From: Triglochin maritima
Taxonomy: Eukaryota; Streptophyta; Magnoliopsida; Alismatales; Juncaginaceae
Direction: 5' to 3'
Assembly: GCA_963682175.1 (NCBI GenBank)
Contig: OY821779.1
Span: forward strand, 2,120,501 to 2,184,500
Length of the DNA: 64,000 nt
Shown: positions 45,879 through 59,114 of the stretch, piece by piece
Numbering within the stretch: the stretch's first letter is position 1
How the letters are laid out: every line of letters starts with the position of its first letter
The notes under the pieces: model-generated
What the model was told of the DNA's origin: nothing
What the model saw: only the letters and a program-made list of their open reading frames with translations
The model's database searches: none
Position numbers and translations under genes: made by a program

Positions 45879-48143
45879 TTATCTAGAGCAAGTGGTTGAT
45901 GCCTTCCCATTAGGAAGAAGCCCATCCTTGGCTAACTCATTCAAAACATTTAATACTGCTTCCATATTGCCTTGTTTATAGTTAACATCAATGAGATTTT
46001 TTAATGTTTCTGCATCTGTTAGAGTACAGCTTCTAAAAATCCCTTGAATAACACTGTTGATTTCATCGCTCATACCTTCGTCTGCAAGCCCTCTGATTAA
46101 AGAAATTGAAGTTCTTGCATTAGGAAATAGATTGGCTTTCAGCATTTCATTGTATATGTGAAATGCCCTTCTCACATTTCCTCCTCTGCAATTTCCATGG
46201 ATTATCACATTATACGCAGCTTCTTCAGGTTTTACATTTCTCTCCACTATCGTGTCAAAAATCCTATTGGCTTCTTTGATCAATCCTTTCATGCAAAAAC
46301 CCCTCAAGAGAGACAATACATTTCTATACTCAGCCTTACCACAACAATCCAACAGAATATCATACAAGTCTTTTTCTGGAACATGTTTCTCATTCAGCCA
46401 TTTAAACAAAAGCCCTTTGGCCTCCTGCGCTCGAGCTCTCTTGCTGAGGCCATTTATAAGAACACTATAGGTCACAAGGTCAGGAAGAATTCCTTTCTTC
46501 AGCATCTGATCATGGAGAAGAAATGCATTTTCTAGATCTCCTTCCTTACAGTAGCCATCTATGAGAGTTGTGTATATGAGATCATCAGGGACGAAACCCA
46601 AATTAGTCATTTTCTCAAAGAGAACATGGGCTTCCATCATTCTCCTCTCTTCACACAGACCTCTTATGAGGGTGGAGTAAGCAACGGCATCAGGAAAGAT
46701 ACCCTTTCTGGTCATCTTTTGGGTTAACCTAAAAGCTTTATCCAAATCCCCATTCTTACAATGCCCAGTTAACATTGTGCTGTATGTGACCACATCAGGC
46801 ACCAAGCCATGCTCCTCCATATCTTCAATTATGGAAGAAGCTTCATCCGTTCTTCCCAAAACACAATAACCATTGACAAGTGCATTGTATGTCACAGTTG
46901 AAGGTGAAAATCCATCTTTCACCATCTCTTTCATAAAAAAATGAGCATCTTCCAAGTACCCTTTCCTTGAGAAACCATCGACTAGAGTTGTATAGGTTGT
47001 CTCGTTAAGGCCAACCCCTCTCTCCTTCATTTGTCTCACAAAATCCAACGCTCTATCAAGATTTCCCAACTTGCACATTGTGCTAATCAAGGAGGTATAC
47101 GTCACAACATTCGGTGCCACTCCTTTTTGTACCATCTCCTCATGCAAGACAAGCGCCTGGTGAACATCTCCACCATTGCAATACCCATTGGCAAGTGTAT
47201 TATACGTAATCCTATCGGGAACCAACCCACTTTTTATCATCTCATCGACAATCCTATCAGACTCATTCATCCGACCTTCCCTACACAACCCATTAACAAC
47301 CGCATTGTACGAAACCAAATTTGGCCGCAAATCCCTCTCCAACATCACCGCCAACAATCTCAACCCCTCATCCGTCCTCCCCGACTTACAATAACCATCA
47401 ATCAACGTATTAAACGTAACAACATTTGGCAAACACCCGACCCTCTCCATCTCCTCGAAAAACCCCAACCCCCTCTCCAACTCCCCAACTCCACAAAACC
47501 CCCTAATCACAATATTATACGTAAACACATTCCTCGTAACCCCTGTCTCCACCATTTCATCGAACACCTCAACAACATCCTCAAGCCCCACCTTCCCCCT
47601 AAACATAGCATCAATTATCGAGTTATAAGCCAAGACTCCAGGCGCGAACCCGCAAGACCTCGCGAGCCGCAACGCCTCCCGCGCCTCGAACACGAGCCCA
47701 AGCGAAGCGTACGACTTAACGAGGAGATCAAACACGGGGTGGTGGGGGCTTTTGTTATTGTGATTGTTACTGTTATTGTTGAAGAGGGGGAAGGTGGAGT
47801 AGAGGCAATGGAAGATAGGGAAGTTAGGGTTTGGAGGGGTCTCAAGGGAGGCGATGAGACGTTGGGCGAGGCGGAGGGCGGGAGGGAAGAGGCGGAGGCG
47901 GGAGAGGAGGTGGAGGGCGAGGCACTGGGGGTGGAGGGAGGAGGAGAAGAAGGGGAGGGGAGTGGCCCAGTGGAGGAAGGGGAGGGTTAGGGTTGGGTGG
48001 GACCGGAGACGGAGGAGGGTGTAGGAAGCGGCGGAGGGGGTGAAGTGCGGGGTGAGAAGGGCGAGTGAGGAGTTTGATTTTAGGAGGATTATGGCTTGCT
48101 CCGCTAGCTGTCGAGGGGCTGCGGCGGCGGGACGGAGAGGCAT
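45879..48143 (-). CDS. P-class pentatricopeptide repeat protein, At5g39710 (EMB2745)-like
   Basis: The intronless frame from the first ATG (48143) gives 754 residues; the reading frame is open further upstream but without another ATG. Arabidopsis At5g39710 is of similar length. About 17 tandem 35-residue motifs run from HPVFDLLVKSYASLG to the end. Most are canonical (VVTFNTLIDGYCKSGRTDEG, VVTYTSLISTMCKLGNLDRA, DLIYTTLIDGYCKEGDLENA), with one insertion around KAEYRNVLSLLRGFCMKG. No E, DYW or other C-terminal editing domain is present. The first 90 residues are rich in Arg, Ala, Leu and Ser, with few acids, consistent with an organelle presequence. Such proteins bind single-stranded RNA, one motif per base, in mitochondria or plastids. 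A decayed PPR gene lies 1.8 kb downstream on the same strand but is not an obvious tandem copy. Confidence 0.92.
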   Translation of the reverse strand: MPLRPAAAAPRQLAEQAIILLKSNSSLALLTPHFTPSAASYTLLRLRSHPTLTLPFLHWATPLPFFSSSLHPQCLALHLLSRLRLFPPALRLAQRLIASLETPPNPNFPIFHCLYSTFPLFNNNSNNHNNKSPHHPVFDLLVKSYASLGLVFEAREALRLARSCGFAPGVLAYNSIIDAMFRGKVGLEDVVEVFDEMVETGVTRNVFTYNIVIRGFCGVGELERGLGFFEEMERVGCLPNVVTFNTLIDGYCKSGRTDEGLRLLAVMLERDLRPNLVSYNAVVNGLCREGRMNESDRIVDEMIKSGLVPDRITYNTLANGYCNGGDVHQALVLHEEMVQKGVAPNVVTYTSLISTMCKLGNLDRALDFVRQMKERGVGLNETTYTTLVDGFSRKGYLEDAHFFMKEMVKDGFSPSTVTYNALVNGYCVLGRTDEASSIIEDMEEHGLVPDVVTYSTMLTGHCKNGDLDKAFRLTQKMTRKGIFPDAVAYSTLIRGLCEERRMMEAHVLFEKMTNLGFVPDDLIYTTLIDGYCKEGDLENAFLLHDQMLKKGILPDLVTYSVLINGLSKRARAQEAKGLLFKWLNEKHVPEKDLYDILLDCCGKAEYRNVLSLLRGFCMKGLIKEANRIFDTIVERNVKPEEAAYNVIIHGNCRGGNVRRAFHIYNEMLKANLFPNARTSISLIRGLADEGMSDEINSVIQGIFRSCTLTDAETLKNLIDVNYKQGNMEAVLNVLNELAKDGLLPNGKASTTCSR

Positions 48144-49134
48144 TTGTTGCGGACCTTGCGGTGGTGGGGTTGGCTCAACTGTTTTTGTTGAGTTAGTTAT
48201 TGCGGCCGTGAACCGGCGGCCATCACTTGTCAAAGTTGAGACTCACTTGATATTCTGCAATTGGGCTGACATATTCGAAGTTGGGCTGAAATTTACGGCC
48301 GTTCGAGTGTAGAACCTGACGCCAATATATAGTTTTTAACTGGTAGGTGAGGATAATTTCTAGAAAACTGAGGTCTAAGGAGGTAATTATGATAATCTAC
48401 AATATAATGAAATACTCTAAAACCAAACGCATTGAACTTTGAACAGATTACAATGGACTAACATCCTTACTGACTTCCATTATCTAATCGGACGCCGTTG
48501 GGTCATTAGCTCCTCACAGAAATAGAACTGAAACTTGCAGAATGTTCTGCAGTCACATATTGAGGAACCACATTTCACTTGTGAGCACTTTCTACAAAAA
48601 AACAAAGATGCGCATCACTAGCTCGTGAATAGAGTTTTTTAGTCTCTGGGGAGGTATTGATGGATCCCTAATGCTCAACCCAAAGGCAATAGCTGAAAGA
48701 CCATAGTCTCTGAATCTCGACACAAGCGCACTCGTGCTATTAACAATTGTGAATTAGTGAGCGTATCAGCAACTTTATCAGAGCAAGATAACAAACCACA
48801 TAACCAGCTGTTTTAAGTGCGAATACCCAGAATGAACGAGTCCTGTTTGGTTACAGAAGATTCAATAGAGAAGCAATAGCAAGCCTTGAGATAGTATGGG
48901 AGAACTTGGGATAGCTAGTATCCACATTTCCACTGAATCTTGACCTAAAATTATAAGCAATTACAGTATTACACACAGGGATCAAAACAAATTGAAATGA
49001 AATAAATTAGACACTTCCATCTCGTATTTAGAAAAATATTGGTAATCAAGCACCATAAAACGGGCTCACGACCAACCTTAAATAAAAAAGATAAAGATAC
49101 ATTTCGATATGCAGCTGTTTCAGCGGTGTAAAAA
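48144..49134. other. Spacer between the PPR gene start and PheRS-beta end
   Basis: Contains the PPR promoter and the PheRS-beta 3' untranslated region. No other gene or repeat recognised. Confidence 0.45.
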
Positions 49135-52100
49135 TCAAATGAGAGCCTCAATGTTGATTTCGACAAAAGAGCATGGATCAGGAATACCAAATTTCTCCAG
49201 AATCTGTGCAGTTCATAAACAGAGAAAGTTACAACAGGATTGCTATATTGTAATAACTTTAAGCATGTTATAATTGATCACCTAAACCAATCAGCTATTT
49301 AAGGTCAACACACAAAAATCTATTTTCCTTATCTGACGCTTGCCATTGTTGGCCAAATCTTTAGCCAACACAAATACCATGGTGCTTAATGTTGTGGTAT
49401 GTGATTCTTTCAAGTCCAAAATGAACAACCACAGAAATAATTTCATAGCAAACATCTACCTCAATGTAATGGCATCCACCAGACAATTTTAAGTCCAAGA
49501 TTTCCCTTGCTTTATACTCCCTCCGTCCCATTTTGTTCATCCCACTTTTCATTTTGGGGTGACCCGATTTAATCTTCCCATTTCACAAAAAAGACTAAAA
49601 TGCCCACCCAAAACTCTAAGACTTACTACCCTCTCTCTTTCACCCTCTCAACCCCAACCTGCGGTCTTCCTCTTTCTCATTTCCACCCTTCTCCCTTGTC
49701 TCTCTTTCAACATTTTCAGTCTCCCCGCTTGTGTCTGCAAGCTTGACAACGAACCCTCCCCGATCTACAACATCTGATCCCGTTGTTTTTCACCCGCTTG
49801 TGAATGAATCGATTCCAGCTGATTTTGTTGTCCCCGACACATAAGAAGTGAGGGGCTTTGTGAAGACATCGAGGATGATGCTGGCTCAAAGAACCCTCCA
49901 CCTGTGGTTGACCCGGTGGTGAATGACACGGACTTGGAGGATGATGTCGACCCATACTACCCTAAGCTCTCTCCACGACGACAATAATTTTTCAACAAGA
50001 CGTGCGAACTTTTTTATCCCTACGCATAGGGATTGCTTGAAAAATAATGGTGGTTTGCTCCTTTATCCCTCTCCACTATTATGAGTTTGTTTGATTATGT
50101 TGGTTGTCTTTGTGGTGTTTGTAATGGGTGTATGTTGTAATTACCTTATTTATAGGCCTCCAACCAAAAAGTGAAATTTTAACACCAATTTTGAAATTTT
50201 GGCACTTCTGAAAATTTTGGCACCAACTTTGCACCAAGTTCTTAAATTTTCCAACCAAATACTTATATTTACCCTCCAAAATTTTGGAGTTTTCCTTCCA
50301 AAATGTGTCCAGAATGTGTCAAGAATCAGTTCAAAATCGTGTCCAAAATCATGCCCATAGTCAATCCACAAAGTTTGTTGTGTCCAGAAGGTTTGTCATG
50401 TCCCAAAAGTCCACAAAATCATGTCCACAAAGTTTGTTGTGTCCAGAATCGTGTCCATAATGTGTCCAGAATTAGTCCAGAGTCGGTCCTAAATCTGGAC
50501 TGACTCTAAACTAAATCTGGACTACCTCTGGACTAAATTTGGACTGACTCTGGATTATCTGGACTAACTCTGCACTAAATCTAAACTGACTCTGGACTAA
50601 TTCTAGACACACTATGGACTGATTCTGGACTGTATTATGGACTGACTCTTGACACATTTCTGGACACACTATGGACCGACTCCGGACAAGATTCTAGACA
50701 TTATTCTGGACTAATTCTTGATTGACTATTGACTAACTCTGAACACGATTTTGATTACTAACAAATTATGATTAAGTAACAATATGGGTGTCTATTTGTA
50801 GATCTTGAAAAGATAATTTTTTTGGTGATTTTTTAAAGAATTTATAAGTTTTATTTCAAAAGATAAATAGATTACAACTGTATTCTTCTTTTGTGACACT
50901 TGTCCTCGTGCACAAAATTCTTCTTTTTCCCCACTACACAATGGTAGTATTGGAAATTAGATGCAAAAATATTGTACCTTGGTTCCAGTGCCTAAAAGAA
51001 CTGGGAAGAACAAAATGGGACTGAGGGAATATTTTTTGTGACGATTACCAAACATATGGCATCAACTACTTATCATTTTAGGGGCAAGATCCTTAGTCAG
51101 TACGAGTAAAAGGTCCATTCAAGAAAAAACAGCATAAGGTATCTCATAAACTTCACAGATTTGTCGTCAATTTCACACTTTTTATACGAAGATATATCCC
51201 ATCAAGAAATTCTGACCATTTCATTCCAATCTTGTTGAATTAATGTTTTCGTAGTTCCATACTTTCAGTATCCCACCAGACTTTCTACCTTTCTATTTAC
51301 GCTAATTGCTACAATAAGTTTATGCAAGGTTTTTAGAACCGAACCGGACATCGAACCGGCAACGTCAAAGGTTCAACGGTTCGACCGGGGTCGGACCGGA
51401 ATCGAACCGGTTGAACCGGTGACGTCAGCATGACGTCATAAATATATATTATAGATATAATAATTATATTTAATTATTTATTAAGTAAAAAAATATTCAA
51501 ATCATATTATAAATATTCAAAAAAACAAAAAAAATCAGAGTTTTCTCTCTAAACCAGTGGTTGAACCGCGGTTCAACCCGGTTCAGCCCAAAAACGGGTT
51601 TGGGAGGTGAACCGGACCGGACAGGCCTCCGGTTCACGGTTCAACCGGTCCGGTCCGGTTTTAAGAACACTGAGTTTATGTTGCCAATAAAAAAAGCACC
51701 ATAACACAATAATAAAAACTTAATGACTACAACCAATAAAAATACCCCAGATCGTGTGACTTGGTCACTATTAGAGTATTAGTTCTAGCAAAATTACGAA
51801 AAAAATTGGTTAGAGGTTAATTGACATTACAATATCCCATATGTAACAGTTTATTTATTTGACTAGAAAACTTGAGAGCACACATCTGCACAAGCATTGC
51901 AATGTAAATGACAATAATTTCACTACCCATGATAATCATAGAAGGATGGCTCGGAAGTGCAAACAAGAAATTTACATATTACTTGATTATGACTTTAAGA
52001 GTATCCTAATTTGGCGATGAGCTGAAAATAAAAGAAATCATATCAGAGCTCAATTTTGTCCATACAAACTTACCTCTGGATGAACAATTCCGAAGGTGCC

Positions 52101-55100
52101 TATCTTTTCTCCATTGAACATAATGTAGTTTTGTCTGTTAGGGAAGTATTCTGGTTCCTGCAAAGCCAATCAATAAGATGTGCTCCACATGAAATAGATG
52201 CTTACTTAAAATTATCTACCTACAGCATCCCCCTACCTGAGATGGTTGCAACTCATAATGGCTGTCGTCAGCCCCATCCACGACTACATTGTCTTTGAAC
52301 ACAACTTCCATGATTCTTTGTACAAAGCCGAGAATTACCTACATTTTAGTTGTACAATAATTGAATTGAAACTGTGTGAAAGAATGGCCAGAGTATTGCA
52401 AAATACCAATAGCATAAGCGTGAAAACAAACTAATCTTGGAAATTATTCACACAAGAAGAAACTATAAACAGCTAATTTAGTGTGATGTAAAATCAGACC
52501 CACAGGACAAAGTTGCGTGAAAATATTTTAAAAAAATGATGACCTGCATATACAAGCAAGGGTTTCCTCATCTTGCATTATTAAAGCATATGACGTCTAA
52601 ATTAACTCATGTGCACAACCCAAAATAAACAGAATGTAAGCATATATCTCACTCCAAAGCAAATACTTAAGATGTTACAATCCAATACCAAAAATATGTG
52701 CATCATACGCAGATAATGCTTTTTTATCATTAATAGATGACAAAAGGGATACAAGAGACAGGAAATACAATCCAAAACAACAAAAATTCACACTGTCGCT
52801 GACTATAATAGATGATAATGCTACCAAGCCACTGACTATAACACAGTCATGTAATGTAAAATTCCACACCATGGTCCAGAAGCATATTTTCCATTGAAAT
52901 TAAAAATTAAGGAAGACCAATCAATAACAATAAATCCATTAAGGTTATGAATAAATACTCACAAAAATTCCTGCCTGACCTATACCATTTGAAAATTCAT
53001 AATTTACAAGAAAACAGTTTACACCAATGATATAACACGATGTCAGAGAAATCAACCTACAAACTGAATTTGAGAGAGTTAGTGAATGTAACATGTTCAA
53101 TTCCAAAAATCTACCCCACCTTGACATTGAAGTGTAAGAGAGGACACTGTAAATAACCTGAAGAGGTTAACATACCTCAAAACCTGAATTACCACTGCAA
53201 TACAAAGCTGCAAGTCTTCGGCTGTTCCGTGCACCAACATCTTCAGTTTCATCTAGTAGCAACACATCGCCTACTTCAAATATCTAAGAGAAATGATGAA
53301 ACAAATCAGAATGGGGAAATACACATATAGAGAGGGTGAATAAACATAGGGATGTCATTTATTTGGTAGAGAAGAATGGGAATGTCATTTTAGCAATCTT
53401 TTCGATTTTCCAATTTCCATCATAGAATTGCTTGTGGGTGCACAACTTCCCAAATATTGCTATCATAAATTGTAAGGTAAAACTGTAATGTTTATGTTAA
53501 GTTGCCCAATCAACCCAAATGCTCAAGTTTCTTAATAAAATAATCATACTGAACTTTTGTGGCATGGAAACAATAATGGAACGCTGGATAAATTGAGGGT
53601 GGAAATGCTAGGCTCCTCGAAAAGCAAAGCATACCTTTATTGGTCGTGGATGGTTTATGTTGTGCTTTAATGTTTTCAACATGCCAGACATAAGATTTGT
53701 ACGGCAAGCCTGTAAAAGACCAGTTATTAGAAGAAGAAGAAGAAGAAGAAGAAAGCAATGCATTTGATGAAAGAGGAAATGACCTTGGGGCAAGGGGCGT
53801 CAATGGGAGTGGATTTACAACCATCACTCAATTTTTCAAATAGACGTCCACATGTGATGTGATTAGGATATCACTAATGCCATGTTTTCCATATTTCACA
53901 GATGATATTCGGAGGTTAAAGAAATTAAAACCGGATGTAAAACATAAAATGACTCTTTGAAACAAGCAATGAAGATACTTCTAGGAAATCATGCCGTAGG
54001 AATCATGGCTGAATTTTGTCTTTATGAAAAAAGTAATAAACTTTTTTATCAGTGAAAAAAACAATTATAAACTGAAAGTCAAGTATTGATAGTTAAAACC
54101 TAATAAAATATCAAAACATAGCAGTTATGAATGTCAGACACAGGGATTTCAGCATAGTAACATATCATTCATCCCACAGTATTTCCGCATACGAATTTCG
54201 CCCGTCTTACATTAACAAATAATGATATTATGTAAACAAACCTCGAAATCAGAGGAACGTGGGTTCCCTACAACAACTGCTGTTTTCCCATCGTCCCTCC
54301 TAGTTAACATTGAAAAGTTTTCTTCTTGAGAACATAGAATCCAATTCAACACCTCCATAAATCCCATAGCGACAACCTACAAAACAAACATGAAATTTAA
54401 AGAAAGAATGTCTCCTAAAGGCTACAGAGAATAATGATGAACATAGTACAAATCAGTAATATCGAAAGGTTCTTAAAAAAGCAAGCCACAGTTCAAAAGA
54501 AATTGGATTCTTCTGTAACAAAATTGAACATCAGTAAAGCCTTTAATCCCAAACTACTTGGGGATATGCTAGAAATGAAACTCATCAAAATCATGGTTCA
54601 GGTGTAACAACATTTGACTTGGATGGGGATCCTTTAGTTGGATGGGAATCCAGTTGGAATATGCTTGCAAGTGATTATTCAGCAGCAATATAATTGTGTG
54701 GGGATCATCTACCCCCATCACTAGCATATTTATTGGCATCTTAATTGGAAGAAAAATGGGGAAAATATCATGGCCTCGTTGTTATGTTAATACTAGCCAC
54801 CACATCCAAAATTTATTTGTCTCAAGAACCCAAGAAGCACAAAATGTTGCAATGCATTGGATATAAGACTACCGACAAAGTTTATAACACATAATGATAG
54901 ATATAGTGGGTTCACTATTTAACTTTTTGTCTATGGAATTTGATGACAAAGAGTCTGAAACATGGTAGTGACAGGCTGCTATTTTTTATTTTCTAGAGTA
55001 TTAGGTATTTTCCTTAAAGGTCAACAATGATATTCTTGGTTGAAGGTCACCAGCGATTTTCCTTGAAGGTCTACCCTATGGTCAGCAATCAAAGGAAGCA

Positions 55101-58100
55101 GTAATTTAAATAATACTGCTTCGCTCTGATAATCCAGGGGCAACTTTCACAAGCAAGTGATGAGATCCATCATCAATTTGTTCGAAGACGATAATATGAA
55201 GGAATAACGTTGCAATCTAGGCTTCAATTTATATATCAATTTTTTTGAATACATGATTTCTTTTCTTGAAAAGCCCCAAAGACAGGAAGAAAAATACAAT
55301 GCAGGTCCATACCTGCTCACGGATAAGATCTGAAAAGTGGTTTAATGGGTCCCTCTTCCCAGTTGTAGAGGCTGGCTTTGTTTTAGGGATATTATTATAC
55401 CCATGAGCAATAGCTACGTCCTGGATTGCAATAATAGGAAAAAAACATACCAATTAGTCGGCAGAAACACTCAATCAAAGACAAGCATGATAAAATCGCA
55501 GTACACAACATAAGAGCACAATTTTTTTATCGGTAACAGTAACATAAGAGCACAACTGTGTCAGTCAGATAGTATACCTCGGCAACATCAACAGCATGAA
55601 GAACATCACTTCTAGTAGGAGGTACAGACACCTTGATAGTGTTCCCATTGCCTGATGCAGGTGCTTCTGCGCGCAACTGCATTTTGTTCAACAATGTAAC
55701 AACCTACATGACACACTAGATTGCTCAGTACAACAACTAATACTGAATCAAAGTCCAGTGAGGACTGTGCAACTGAAAGGAATAAAGCTTCATTCTCTAT
55801 TTCCTTAATTTGATCAATCTCTTTGTGAGGATCACAGTCCATATGAAGGTGTTTTGGCTGTTCATTGGTGGAGACTATGTACTCAACTTCAACAAAAATC
55901 ACCTGGTTAACCTCAAATATTTTAGTTGAGAGTGTTTGCATATCCACCCTCTTACTTAACTTGATCACAGAACTTCGAACACAAAGCTTCCAGAAAGCCC
56001 ATGACAGCTCTCTCATGTACAAAGACGTAATTATTCTAGTGAACCCATTACTTAGATGTCCAATTATTGAGCTTTATGGTGGAAAATGTCCAATAACATG
56101 AAAGTGAACCCATTACTTAGATGAATTTTTGGTTTCTGTTTTTCAAGGAGTTAAATTACCCATATGGATTTTACAGACACCAGATATAGACGGATTCTCT
56201 CAGAAATGGTGCATGAGGAGCCAAATAAGCTTTTACTTCCGGCCATCCTAATTTACCAAGAGTCAAGTACAAACAACATTGGCTTGCTAAATTAAGTTCT
56301 CGATTTTGGCCAACAGATTAAAACAATTATATATGAGAGTTATACCTTACCTCACTAGCTTTCAGAGAAACACCAACAACTTTCGTGATGTTGTTTAAAG
56401 CTACCTCCATGGGGTAATGATTCAGATCAGGATAGACATGTACTTCCCCATTGGGATAGATCACCTCAACTGGCTCAGCCTCAAATTTTCTTGCAGAGTA
56501 TACCGAGAACATGGTCACCTAATAGCATAAGAAAGGTGTCAAAAATGTGGAAATCGTAATATGCCAAGTAAAATATCTCAGAATCGTTACCATTGTGTTT
56601 AAGACAACTTCTGCCTTTGTTTGATCGGTGGCTGTGCATTCAATGAAGACATTCCTTGTGTTAAGGTTAATAGCTGAATGTGCGCCATTTATAATTGGGG
56701 GAAGAGATAAAACAGTCCTGTGTGCCAAAAAAAGTTAAAACATAACAACTAATGGCTGGAAAGTATATGATGCAGGAAAGTCAAATCAAGTGATTACATT
56801 GACAGCTGAAAAATGTACGGAGAATATTAAGTAAGCTAAACAAACAAGCCAAAGCACCAAATGAACCAAACAATTGACTGATGAGATTTTAAAAGTAGCT
56901 AGACCATGTCATGTAAAAATTATCAAACATAATGCTACATCCTTTTTAGAAAATATTGCATAGATCTTTAGCAGAAAATGCGCTATATGCATCGGAAAAT
57001 GCAGGGATTGGATGATCCATACTCATTAAGGTATTCAAGTACCACAGATCCCTATGAAGATAAACAGGGATGAAAGACTTCTATATAGTTTCAAGAAGTA
57101 TAATAATACTGAATTAAAAGCCCATGCTACCTGTTGTTGTCATAAATCACAGGATATACTGGAGAGTCCTCGATTATGTGTAAGAATTTCTTCAGTTTTA
57201 GATCCGACTGCAAAAGTGATAGAAAAGAAGAGCAGATAAATACCAATACTAAACTCGTATGATGCAAATGGACTAGACCAAGCAAGAACAAAACCAACTA
57301 GGTTAGTTTGCTCTAGCGGTGGTTGCAATGCTTTATTATGGAAAAGCATAGAGAAGAGAAACTCCAGCGTGAACATTCGTGAACACGTAAGATAAGGTTC
57401 TAAGGTAAAACTTACTTTGTAGTATGTCATCAGCTCATCAGCTCTAAAGCTTTTTGCCTGGAAGAAGAAGAAAAAAGTAGTTTCATATGATAAAACTTGA
57501 GGTTTATTTGATAATAAATTCATGTGTCTTATCTTATTAGTAAATAAAAGCAAGTCTCAACTTACACTTGATAAAAGAACCATCGAATAGAAACCCAATA
57601 GAATATAAGTGTAGCTACTGAATCCAACTTTTATGAAGACAAAATTAAATTTGAGTAAAGAGAAATTTACAATCCAGAAGTTGCTTTCCTTCAAAAAAAA
57701 TCCAATGGTTCATTCATTAAAAAGAACCTGCAACGGCAATACCTGTTTTAAGGGCACAAAATTTATATCTGAGGGTGGCAGAGCCTGGAAAGTGTAAAAA
57801 GAAGACGATGTTAGAGATGAATAGGAAAACAGAAGTTGCAACATAAAAGCCAAATGTTGAACTATGAAAGATTGCAGTGGACATCTTTATTTTTAACATT
57901 GATTACAATGGACATCAAATATGAGGAAAAGGTACATAACCAAAAAAGAATGTACAGGGGAAAGAAAAATTGTGAAAGTTTCATGTGGTCCTTCACCTCG
58001 TAAGTGAAGGGAGGAGTTAGAGTGTCTAAATCATGTGTGCCAACAGCAACCAAGGTCCTCTTCCTGAGTTTCAAACAAAAAATATGAAAATAAATTGGAT

Positions 58101-59114
58101 TTCAGTCAAATATAAATTAGAGGTTTCATATTTGTAAAAAGTAAGGCTGAGAAGATGCCATTTCGAAAAATTTCTCAATCAGTGGTTAAAAGAAGCTTAG
58201 TGCAGGGAATAACTTACCTGCAAATATTCTGGTGCAGCTTATCTTGAAGGTCAATGAAGCTGTTGTACCTGGCCTCGTCAAAGGTGACCCCTCTTAAAAC
58301 AGCGCATGCGACATATGGTCTAATTAATTTGGTCTACAAAAACCACAAGTCACATTAGCTAGTACTTGAATAATCTTGCACGGTAAACCTAAAGAAGAAT
58401 GTGATTATGTGAGCATACCTCCGGTTTAACATGCATCTTTAGCCTAGACTCAGTTGGAACATCCGATGTCTTGTAGTTTGGTATCTTGTCAATTCCCAGA
58501 AAAATGCGTAGAGATTGCGATATTCCCTCCAAACAAAGCAGATCATACCTGATATAAGCAAAAACTACAAATGTAATAAATGAACAACAAAAGAAAACTA
58601 AATAAAAACCCTCGAAATCCCAAAAAATAATCGGTCAAATACTGAATATCAATTGGTGAAAGTTTAATCATAAAAAACAATATCCTACAAAAACTACTCA
58701 ATTACTCAAACACTCCATACCTATTGGCAGGAACTTCGATCTTGTAGATAACCTCATCGTCCTCATCATCTTTCACCGTCTCGTCTTCCTCCAGATGCTT
58801 CTCTTTTCTAATTATAGCCTTCTCCGTTGTCTACCATTTCCAAACCAAATTAAAAATACAGAATTTACAACCAATTCAAATCGAAATACAGTAAAACAAC
58901 ACAATCCAGAACTTACGACATCGTCAAGCTCGATCCCGAACTGGAAGCAGAGCTCGTCGAACTCCTGGTCCGCTGAAATTCAACAAACAGCAAGTTTCAG
59001 GCAAAAAATCACGCATAAAATGGTTTTAAAAAAAAACGGATTCCGCAGGGCATTACTGTAGGATCTCCCGAGCGCCTCGAAGAGACGGTCTCTTCCAACG
59101 CTGACGGTCGGCAT
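49135..59114 (-). CDS. Cytosolic phenylalanyl-tRNA synthetase beta subunit
   Basis: Nineteen exons join in phase to 599 residues, the usual length: 59114-59057, 58972-58917, 58830-58721, 58548-58419, 58333-58218, 58063-57997, 57784-57743, 57457-57416, 57207-57131, 56717-56591, 56518-56351, 55703-55578, 55420-55313, 54376-54242, 53709-53635, 53283-53176, 52338-52237, 52157-52074 and 49203-49135. The protein starts [19 protein letters not shown]. It has the B3/4 editing-like region ([24 protein letters not shown]), the B5 domain ([30 protein letters not shown]) and the catalytic-like core ([56 protein letters not shown]). With the alpha subunit it charges tRNA-Phe in the cytosol; this subunit carries editing and tRNA contacts. 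The last intron is 2.9 kb because of two DNA-transposon insertions. Confidence 0.95.
49517..51029. mobile_element. Mariner/Stowaway-type element in the last PheRS-beta intron
   Basis: Left terminus CTCCCTCCGTCCCATTTTGT and, inverted from the right, TTCCCTCAGTCCCATTTTGT, flanked by TA (49515-49516 and 51030-51031). CTCCCTCCGTCCC is the hallmark terminus of plant Tc1/mariner Stowaway-like elements. At 1.5 kb it is longer than typical MITEs. It has no transposase frame, but carries a TCTGGAC array inside. Confidence 0.8.
50290..50760. repeat. Degenerate GTCCAGAAT / CTGGACTGACT array
   Basis: Many short units of GTGTCCAGAATGTGTC or CTCTGGACTAAATCTGGAC type inside the mariner-type element. The motif resembles the TCCAGAATGGAC array at 19375-19960, although the host elements belong to different superfamilies. 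Confidence 0.75.
51325..51672. mobile_element. hAT-like MITE with AACCGG core in the last PheRS-beta intron
   Basis: Termini CAAGGTTTTTAGAACCG and, inverted, CAGTGTTCTTAAAACCGG. Flanked by the perfect 8-bp repeat AGTTTATG at 51317-51324 and 51673-51680. Ends consist of GAACCGGTTGAACCGG-type units around an AT-rich centre with TGACGTCA motifs. Confidence 0.85.
54537..54605 (-). repeat. 3'-end scrap of an RTE-type LINE in PheRS-beta intron 13
   Basis: Contains TTTAATCCCAAACTACTTGG and GCTAGAAATGAAACTC, matching the 3' end of the LINE at 22948-23040. Only the tail is present. Confidence 0.6.

Noticed and set aside
53040..53165. Candidate PheRS-beta exon after GTTATTTACAG
   Set aside because: Its translation ends quickly and does not match the family. 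The true next exon (52338-52237, [13 protein letters not shown]) fits phase and sequence.
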